Shown here one piece after another: positions 58,515 to 64,000 of a stretch of 64,000 nucleotides of DNA. Source of the stretch: Georgenia faecalis (GTDB taxonomy: Bacteria > Actinomycetota > Actinomycetes > Actinomycetales > Actinomycetaceae). The notes beneath the pieces were generated by a model that ran no database searches, was not told the DNA's origin, and saw only the letters and a program-made list of their open reading frames with translations. The stretch's first letter is position 1; each line of letters begins with the position of its first letter. Location: the NCBI RefSeq assembly GCF_003710105.1, contig NZ_CP033325.1, positions 2,790,001 to 2,854,000 of the forward strand. Reading direction: 5' to 3'. The position numbers were made by a program, and so were the translations under genes.

Positions 58515-59815
58515 CGGAGGAAGCCTTCGTAGTGACGCTGCTGCAGCTGGGAGTCGATCTCCTTGACGGTCTGCAGACCGACACCGACGACGATGAGGAT
58601 CGAGGTGCCACCCAGCGCGTAGCTCGTCGTGTCCGCCAGCCCGAGGGCCGCGAAGACGATGACCGGGATGAGGGCCACGCCGGCGAGGTAGAGCGCACCG
58701 GCCGAGGTGATCCGGGAGATGACGTACTGCAGGTACTCCGCCGTGGGGCGCCCGGCGCGGATGCCGGGGATGAAGCCGCCGTAGCGCTTCATGTTGTCCG
58801 CGACGTCGTCGGGGTTGAACGTGATCGACGTGTAGAAGTACGCGAAGAAGATGATGAGGAGCGTGTAGACCGCCATGTACAGCGGCGCGCTCGGGGAGAC
58901 GAGGTTGACGCTGATCCACTGCACCCACGGCGAGGTGATGTCGCCGAACTGGGCGAACAGCCCCGGTAGTGCGAGCAGCGAGGACGCGAAGATCACCGGG
59001 ATGACGCCGGCCATGTTGATCTTGATGGGGATGTAGGTGCTCGACCCCCCGTACATCCGCCGGCCCACCATCCGCTTGGCGTACTGGACGGGGATGCGGC
59101 GCTGGGACTGCTCGACGAGGACGACGAGCAGCGTGACGAGGAGGAGGAGCGCGATGATCACCGTGAAGTTCGCGATGCCGTTGTCGCCGCCGGCGACGGA
59201 CCACAGGGCGGCCGGGAAGCCGGAGGCGATCGACGTGAAGATGAGCAGCGACATGCCGTTGCCGACGCCGCGCTCGGTGATGAGCTCGCCGAGCCACATG
59301 ACGAGGCCGGTACCGGCCGTCATGGTGACGATCATGAGGACGATCGTCATGACCGAGTCCTCGGGGATGAGCGGCACGTTGCACCCGGGGAACAGGTTGC
59401 CCGAGCGCGCCATGGTGATGACGGTCGTCGACTGCAGGACCGCGAGGCCGATCGTCAGGTAGCGCGTGTACTGCGTGAGCTTCGACTGTCCGGCCTGCCC
59501 CTCCTTCTGGAGGGCCTCGAAACGGGGGATGACCACCCGGAGGAGCTGGACGATGATGCTCGCCGTGATGTACGGCATGATGCCGAGCGCGAAGATCGAC
59601 AGCTGGAGCAGGGCTCCGCCGCTGAAGAGGTTGACCAGGCCGATGAGGTCGTTGCTGCCGCCAGCCTGGGCCACGCACTGCTGGACGTTGGGGTAGGACA
59701 CCCCCGGCGTCGGGATGAAGGACCCCAGGCGGAAGACCGCCATGATCCCCAGCGTGAAGAGCAGCTTGCGCCGCAGGTCCGGCGTACGGAACGCCCGGGC
59801 GAATGCGCTGAGCAA
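58511..59815 (-). CDS. secY: Preprotein translocase subunit SecY
   Basis: A 434-residue, ten-helix channel protein of the Sec system, starting MLSAFARAFRTPDLRRKLLF. The initiator is TTG, with AGGAGG 4 bases upstream. An intergenic hairpin precedes it, so its level may be set separately from the upstream ribosomal proteins. It exports proteins such as the surface protein encoded downstream. Confidence 0.97.
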   Translation of the reverse strand: MLSAFARAFRTPDLRRKLLFTLGIMAVFRLGSFIPTPGVSYPNVQQCVAQAGGSNDLIGLVNLFSGGALLQLSIFALGIMPYITASIIVQLLRVVIPRFEALQKEGQAGQSKLTQYTRYLTIGLAVLQSTTVITMARSGNLFPGCNVPLIPEDSVMTIVLMIVTMTAGTGLVMWLGELITERGVGNGMSLLIFTSIASGFPAALWSVAGGDNGIANFTVIIALLLLVTLLVVLVEQSQRRIPVQYAKRMVGRRMYGGSSTYIPIKINMAGVIPVIFASSLLALPGLFAQFGDITSPWVQWISVNLVSPSAPLYMAVYTLLIIFFAYFYTSITFNPDDVADNMKRYGGFIPGIRAGRPTAEYLQYVISRITSAGALYLAGVALIPVIVFAALGLADTTSYALGGTSILIVVGVGLQTVKEIDSQLQQRHYEGFLR

Positions 59816-59922
59816 TCTTCCTCCTGCTACCTCGTGCCAACCGCCGGCAAGCCGGGGGCCGCTGGTCGTCGTCGGCCGGAGTGAACCCTACCGGGTCGCG
59901 GCGGCCTGCCGGTGCGGTGCTC

Positions 59923-59949
59923 GTGCCCGTCCGCCGCGCGGACGGGCAC
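59923..59949 (-). terminator. Hairpin between rplO and secY
   Basis: GTGCCCGTCCG and CGGACGGGCAC form an exact 11-bp stem with a 5-base loop, about 50 bp after the rplO stop in the 184-bp gap. Probably an attenuator, because the operon continues. Confidence 0.6.
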
Positions 59950-59999
59950 AGACGCGAACGCGGGCGGCCCGGGAACCGGACCACCCGCGGGCGCTCATG

Positions 60000-60479
60000 T
60001 CACGGCTGGGCGAGCGAGCCGCCTGCAGCCTCGATCTTCTGCTGGGCCGAACCGGACCAGGCGTCGACCTGGACGTCGACCTTCACGCTGATCTCTCCCG
60101 TGCCGAGCACCTTGACGGGCCGGCCGGAACGCACCGCACCCTTGGCCACGAGGTCGGCGACCGTCACGGTGCCGCCCTCGGGGAAGAGCGCGCCGAGCCG
60201 GTCCAGGTTGACGACCTGGTACTCGGTGCGGAAGGGGTTGGTGAACCCGCGGAGCTTGGGCAGCCGCATGTGCAGCGGCATCTGCCCACCCTCGAAGGCG
60301 CCGGGAACCTGGTACCGGGCCTTGGTGCCCTTGGTGCCACGACCCGCCGTCTTACCCTTGGAGCCCTCACCGCGGCCGACGCGGGTCTTCGCGGTCCGCG
60401 AGCCGGGCGCGGGACGCAGGTGGTGGACCTTGAGGGTCCGCGGGGCCTGCGTGCCCTCGGTGTTATCGGTGTCAGCCAT
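60000..60479 (-). CDS. rplO: Ribosomal protein L15
   Basis: A 159-residue protein with the L15 glycine/basic region ([17 protein letters not shown]) and VKVLGTGE near the end. I chose ATG at 60479, 10 bases from GAGGAGG. A GTG at 60485, overlapping the rpmD stop, is an alternative two residues longer. Confidence 0.95.
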   Translation of the reverse strand: MADTDNTEGTQAPRTLKVHHLRPAPGSRTAKTRVGRGEGSKGKTAGRGTKGTKARYQVPGAFEGGQMPLHMRLPKLRGFTNPFRTEYQVVNLDRLGALFPEGGTVTVADLVAKGAVRSGRPVKVLGTGEISVKVDVQVDAWSGSAQQKIEAAGGSLAQP

Positions 60480-60481
60480 GC

Positions 60482-60664
60482 TCACTCGACCTCCTCGACG
60501 GTGACGAGGTGCGCCACCGTGGTGATCATGCCGCGGACCTCGGGACGGTCCTCACGCACGACGGAACCGCCGATGCGCTTGAGGCCGAGCGTCCGCAGGG
60601 TCTCACGCTGGTTGTGCGTGCCGCCGATGGCGGACTTGGTCTGGGTGACCTTGAGCTGTGCCAT
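60482..60664 (-). CDS. rpmD: Ribosomal protein L30
   Basis: A 60-residue protein of standard length, beginning [18 protein letters not shown] shares one base with the rpsE stop (TGATG). A GTG one codon upstream is possible. Confidence 0.96.
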   Translation of the reverse strand: MAQLKVTQTKSAIGGTHNQRETLRTLGLKRIGGSVVREDRPEVRGMITTVAHLVTVEEVE

Positions 60665-61347
60665 CACGCACCCACCTTCTGGGCCGAGCCGCCGCCGGCG
60701 GCCTCCTCGCGTGCCTTCGCCTCGCCCGCCGCGCGGTTGCGCAGCATGGTCGCCGGGGCGACCCGCTCGAGCGGGAGCCCACGACGAGCCGCGACGGCCT
60801 CCGGCTCCTCGAGCCCGCGGAGCGCCGCAACCGTGGCGTGCACGATGTTGATGGCGTTCTCGGACCCGAGCGACTTCGAGAGGATGTCGTGGATGCCGGC
60901 GCAGTCGAGGACGGCGCGCACCGGTCCACCGGCGATGACGCCGGTACCGGGGGACGCGGGGCGCAGGAACACCACGCCTGCCGCGGCCTCGCCGGTCACC
61001 GCGTGCGGGATCGTCTTCTGGATCATCGGGACGCGGAAGAAGTTCTTCTTGGCCTCCTCGGTCCCCTTGGCGATCGCCGCGGGCACCTCCTTGGCCTTGC
61101 CGTAGCCGACGCCCACCGTCCCGTTGCCGTCACCGACGACGACGAGCGCGGTGAAGCTGAAGCGGCGTCCGCCCTTGACGACCTTGGAGACGCGGTTGAT
61201 CGTCACGACGCGCTCGATGTAGGCGCTCTTCTCCTCGGCGCCCCGGCGACCATCGTTACGACGACCGCCGCGCTCACCCGATCCACTGTTCCCGGCGTTG
61301 CCGGTACCGGAACCGGAGCCGGTCCTGCTTCGCTGCGGTGCAGCCAT
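60664..61347 (-). CDS. rpsE: Ribosomal protein S5
   Basis: A 227-residue protein. A Gly/Ser/Arg-rich N-terminal extension (~35 residues) precedes the core ([21 protein letters not shown]) with its KAKEVPAAI segment. The long basic C-terminus is typical of actinobacteria. Confidence 0.96.
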   Translation of the reverse strand: MAAPQRSRTGSGSGTGNAGNSGSGERGGRRNDGRRGAEEKSAYIERVVTINRVSKVVKGGRRFSFTALVVVGDGNGTVGVGYGKAKEVPAAIAKGTEEAKKNFFRVPMIQKTIPHAVTGEAAAGVVFLRPASPGTGVIAGGPVRAVLDCAGIHDILSKSLGSENAINIVHATVAALRGLEEPEAVAARRGLPLERVAPATMLRNRAAGEAKAREEAAGGGSAQKVGA

Positions 61348-61381
61348 CAGATGTTCCTTTGCTCTCGTACGTAAACGCTGG

Positions 61382-61753
61382 TCACAGGGTCAGACCACCC
61401 TCGCGGGCGCCGTCGGCGACCGCCGCGACCCGTCCGTGGTACTTGTTGCCGCCGCGGTCGAACACCGCGAGCTCGATGCCGGCAGCCTTGGCCCGCTCGG
61501 CCACGAGCTCGCCGACGACGCGCGCCTTGTCCACCTTGGAGCCGTCGTTCGCCCGCAGGTCGGCCTCGAGGGTCGAGGCCGAGGCCAGGGTGCGCCCGCT
61601 CGTGTCGTCCACGAGCTGGGCGACCATGTGCCGCGAGGAACGGGTGACGACCAGGCGGGGACGCAGGGCCGTGCCGCTGACCTTCTTGCGCACGCGCAGG
61701 TGACGGCGCGCCCGCTGAACCGACTTGCCCTTGCCCTTGATCGAGATAGCCAT
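61382..61753 (-). CDS. rplR: Ribosomal protein L18
   Basis: A 123-residue 5S-rRNA-binding protein, with [13 protein letters not shown] and the [20 protein letters not shown] end. ATG at 61753 gives the standard N-terminus. A GTG at 61759 overlaps the rplF stop and is an alternative. Confidence 0.96.
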   Translation of the reverse strand: MAISIKGKGKSVQRARRHLRVRKKVSGTALRPRLVVTRSSRHMVAQLVDDTSGRTLASASTLEADLRANDGSKVDKARVVGELVAERAKAAGIELAVFDRGGNKYHGRVAAVADGAREGGLTL

Positions 61754-61755
61754 GG

Positions 61756-62295
61756 TCACTTACCAGCCTTTCCGACCTTGCGGCGGACCTGCTCGCCGGC
61801 GTAACGCACGCCCTTGCCCTTGTACGGCTCGGGCTTGCGGAGCTTGCGGATGTTTGCCGCGACCTCACCGACGAGCTGCTTGTCGATCCCGGAGACCGTG
61901 AGCTTCGTGGGGGTCTCGACAGTCAGCGTGATGCCCTCGGGCGGGCTGACGGAGACGGGGTGGGAGAAGCCGAGCGCGAGCTCGACATCCGAGCCCTTGG
62001 CCGCGGCGCGGTAACCCGTGCCGACGATCTCGAGCTTCTTCTCGTAGCCCTGCGTCACACCAGTGACGAGGTTCGCGAGCAGGGTGCGGGTCAGACCGTG
62101 GAGCGAGCGCGAGACGCGCTCGTCGTCGGGGCGTGCCACGACGAGCTCGCCCTCGTCACCTCGGGTGACTGTGATGGGCGCGGCCACGGTGTGGCTCAGG
62201 GTTCCCTTGGGGCCCTTGACCGTCACCACGGCGCCGTCGATCGTGACGTCGACGCCAGCGGGGACCGGGACGGGGACCTTACCGATACGGGACAT
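61756..62295 (-). CDS. rplF: Ribosomal protein L6
   Basis: A 179-residue protein, [20 protein letters not shown] at the start and the signature [12 protein letters not shown] near the end. Normal length and position. Confidence 0.97.
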   Translation of the reverse strand: MSRIGKVPVPVPAGVDVTIDGAVVTVKGPKGTLSHTVAAPITVTRGDEGELVVARPDDERVSRSLHGLTRTLLANLVTGVTQGYEKKLEIVGTGYRAAAKGSDVELALGFSHPVSVSPPEGITLTVETPTKLTVSGIDKQLVGEVAANIRKLRKPEPYKGKGVRYAGEQVRRKVGKAGK

Positions 62296-62318
62296 GGTCT
62301 ACTCCTCTCGTTTCCCGG

Positions 62319-62717
62319 TCACCAGACGTAGGCGAGAACTTCTCCGCCTACGCCCTTGCTCTTCGCCTCGCGGTCCGTCAGGAGGCCGGAGGAGGTGGAC
62401 AGGATGGCCACCCCGAGGCCGCCGAGAACCTTGGGCAGGTTGGTGGACTTCGCGTACACGCGCAGTCCCGGCTTCGACACGCGGCGCACGCCGGCGAGCG
62501 AACGCTCGCGGTGCGGACCGAACTTCAGGTTCAGCGTGAGGTACTTGCCCACGGGGGCGTCCTCGACGGTCCAGCCGCTGATGTAGCCCTCGGTCGTGAG
62601 GATCTCGGCGATGTTCGCCTTGAGCTTCGAGTACGGCATGGTCACCGTCTCGTGGTACGCCGAGTTGGCGTTGCGCAGACGCGTGAGCATGTCTGCGATG
62701 GGGTCGGTCATTGTCAT
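62319..62717 (-). CDS. rpsH: Ribosomal protein S8
   Basis: A 132-residue protein beginning [16 protein letters not shown] and ending GEVLAYVW, with the [13 protein letters not shown] signature. The ATG at 62717 matches the actinobacterial start; ATG at 62711 is two codons in. Confidence 0.97.
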   Translation of the reverse strand: MTMTDPIADMLTRLRNANSAYHETVTMPYSKLKANIAEILTTEGYISGWTVEDAPVGKYLTLNLKFGPHRERSLAGVRRVSKPGLRVYAKSTNLPKVLGGLGVAILSTSSGLLTDREAKSKGVGGEVLAYVW

Positions 62718-62776
62718 CGGGCCTCGGCCCTTCCTCGTCGCGGTTTCCTCAACTCAGGGACCTGCGACGTAGTCGT

Positions 62777-62962
62777 TTACCAGCTGGACTTGGTCACACC
62801 GGGGAGCTGACCCGCGAGGGCCATCTCCCGCAGGCAGATCCGGCAGAGCCCGAACTTGCGGTACACCGAGTGCGGGCGCCCGCACCGCTGGCAGCGCGTG
62901 TAGGCGCGCACGCCGAACTTCGGCTTGCGGTTCGCCTTCTGGATGAGCGCAGTCTTCGCCAC
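62777..62962 (-). CDS. rpsZ: Ribosomal protein S14, zinc-binding type (S14Z)
   Basis: A 61-residue S14 with zinc ligands Cys24, Cys27, Cys40 and Cys43 (CxxC-12-CxxC). This is the short C+ form used in actinobacterial spc operons; many actinobacteria also carry a zinc-free S14 elsewhere. Confidence 0.97.
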   Translation of the reverse strand: MAKTALIQKANRKPKFGVRAYTRCQRCGRPHSVYRKFGLCRICLREMALAGQLPGVTKSSW

Positions 62963-62963
62963 G

Positions 62964-63536
62964 TCAGTTCTCCTTGAAAGGGAAGCCCAGGCGCTTGAGC
63001 AGCGAGCGCCCCTCTTCGTCGGTGGTGGCCGTGGTGACGACCGTGATGTCCATGCCCCGGACCCGGTCGATGTTGTCCTGGTTGATCTCGTGGAACATCG
63101 ACTGCTCGTTGAGGCCGAAGGTGTAGTTCCCGTGGCCGTCGAACTGCTTGGGCGAGAGGCCGCGGAAGTCGCGGATACGCGGCAGCGCGAGGGAGAGGAC
63201 CCGGTCGAGGAACTCCCACATGCGGTCCCCGCGCAGCGTCACGTGCGCGCCGATCGGCTGACCCTCACGGAGCTTGAACTGCGCGATGGACTTGCGGGCC
63301 TTGGTGACGACGGGGCGCTGGCCCGTGATCGTCATGAGGTCGCGCACGGCGCCCTCGATGAGCTTGGAGTCGCGCGCGGCGTCCCCCACACCCATGTTGA
63401 CGACGATCTTCGTCAGGCCGGCGACCTGGTTGACGTTGGCGTGGCCGAACTCCTCGCGCAGCCCCGTGAGGATCTCCTCGCGGTAACGCTGCTTGAGTCG
63501 GGGAGCCGGCGCCTGGGTGGCGGTGTTCTCGCTCAT
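62964..63536 (-). CDS. rplE: Ribosomal protein L5
   Basis: A 190-residue 5S-rRNA-binding protein. [14 protein letters not shown] and [20 protein letters not shown] are the conserved blocks, with [10 protein letters not shown] later. It starts 2 bp after the rplX stop. Confidence 0.97.
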   Translation of the reverse strand: MSENTATQAPAPRLKQRYREEILTGLREEFGHANVNQVAGLTKIVVNMGVGDAARDSKLIEGAVRDLMTITGQRPVVTKARKSIAQFKLREGQPIGAHVTLRGDRMWEFLDRVLSLALPRIRDFRGLSPKQFDGHGNYTFGLNEQSMFHEINQDNIDRVRGMDITVVTTATTDEEGRSLLKRLGFPFKEN

Positions 63537-63538
63537 GC

Positions 63539-63880
63539 TCAGATGTCCTTACCGGAGCGCTTGGCGACGCGGACCCGCACGGTGCGGCTCCGGCCGTCGC
63601 GCTCAACCGTCTCGGTGCGCATTCCCACCCGGGTGCCCTTCTTGGTCCCGGGGTCGACCACCATCACGTTGCTCACGTGGATGGGGGCCTCGACGGTCTC
63701 GATGCCGCCGGTCTTGGCGCCACGGCCCGACTGGCCCACCTTGGTGTGCTTCTTGACGCGCTGGACGCCCTCGACGATGAGGCGGTCGCGGTCGGTGTCG
63801 ACCTCGAGGACACGCCCCTGCTGGCCCTTGTCACGGCCTGCGATGACGACGACGAGGTCGCCCTTCTTGATCCTTGCCAC
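63539..63880 (-). CDS. rplX: Ribosomal protein L24
   Basis: A 113-residue protein with the KOW motif ([20 protein letters not shown]) at the start. The GTG at 63880 lies one base after the rplN stop and matches the family N-terminus. Confidence 0.96.
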   Translation of the reverse strand: MARIKKGDLVVVIAGRDKGQQGRVLEVDTDRDRLIVEGVQRVKKHTKVGQSGRGAKTGGIETVEAPIHVSNVMVVDPGTKKGTRVGMRTETVERDGRSRTVRVRVAKRSGKDI

Positions 63881-63881
63881 G

Positions 63882-64000
63882 TCAGAGCACCTCCGGTGCC
63901 AGAGAGACGATCCGCATGAACCGCTTGTCACGCAGCTCCCGGCCCACGGGGCCGAAGATGCGCGTGCCACGGGGCTCGCCGTCGCCCTTGAGGATGACAG
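63882..64000 (-). CDS. rplN: Ribosomal protein L14, C-terminal end only
   Basis: The last ~38 codons are visible and read [20 protein letters not shown], then [18 protein letters not shown] and a TGA. This is the standard L14 C-terminus. The start is beyond the window edge. Confidence 0.95.
   Translation of the reverse strand, partial: VILKGDGEPRGTRIFGPVGRELRDKRFMRIVSLAPEVL

Overview
The window is very GC-rich chromosomal DNA with many GTG starts, a WhiB3-type regulator, GuaB3, DUF5709 and the actinobacterial order glmS-acpS-nnrD-alr-tsaE-tsaB-rimI-tsaD. It is from an actinobacterium. Gene order and the absence of rpsD between rpsK and rpoA suggest Micrococcales (Cellulomonas/Georgenia-like relatives); this placement is inference. 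Coding density is high, and many neighbours are linked by GTGA or ATGA stop/start overlaps.

Layout. 1-4860 (+): C-terminal part of phosphoketolase, then pta and ackA, a phosphoketolase-to-acetate ATP route. 4906-9256 (-): aspA, fumC, ptsH (HPr) and guaB3. 9336-10073 (+): an epsilon-type exonuclease. 10095-16419: a sucrose phosphorylase locus with an ABC sugar importer (binding lipoprotein and two permeases, no ATPase), a truncated alpha/beta hydrolase, and a divergent LacI regulator. A TTGACA promoter and a LacI-type palindrome lie in the divergent gap. 16548-22659: guaB, a MerR-like regulator, whiB3, groES under a CIRCE element (no groEL adjacent), a THUMP-like methyltransferase and a YbdK-type glutamate-cysteine ligase. 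22678-35737: GH15-like protein, tsaD, rimI, tsaB, a membrane protein, tsaE, alr, nnrD/E, acpS, glmS, coaA (+), DedA and glmM, which together cover tRNA t6A modification, wall precursors and cofactors. 35937-40297: rpsI, rplM, a DUF5709 protein (+), truA, a ROK kinase (+) and an alpha/beta hydrolase.

40396-64000 (-) is the spc/alpha ribosomal block: rplN (partial), rplX, rplE, rpsZ, rpsH, rplF, rplR, rpsE, rpmD, rplO, secY, adk, map // infA, rpmJ, rpsM, rpsK, rpoA, rplQ. At // the block is interrupted by about 13.4 kb: two tandem large LuxR (MalT/LAL-type) ATPase regulators, a 2482-residue secreted, sortase-anchor-like VWA repeat protein, and an 880-bp noncoding stretch with competing hairpins and an 18-bp repeat. 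This LAL-LAL-giant adhesin module between map and infA is the most unusual feature of the window. The adhesin carries a 287-residue repeat with an exact 861-bp period, including two 145-bp segments that are identical.

How it works together: imported sugar could be phosphorolysed by sucrose phosphorylase, fructose-6-phosphate cleaved by phosphoketolase, and acetyl phosphate converted to ATP by AckA. HPr and FumC/AspA are other carbon-metabolism parts. The rest is mostly housekeeping.
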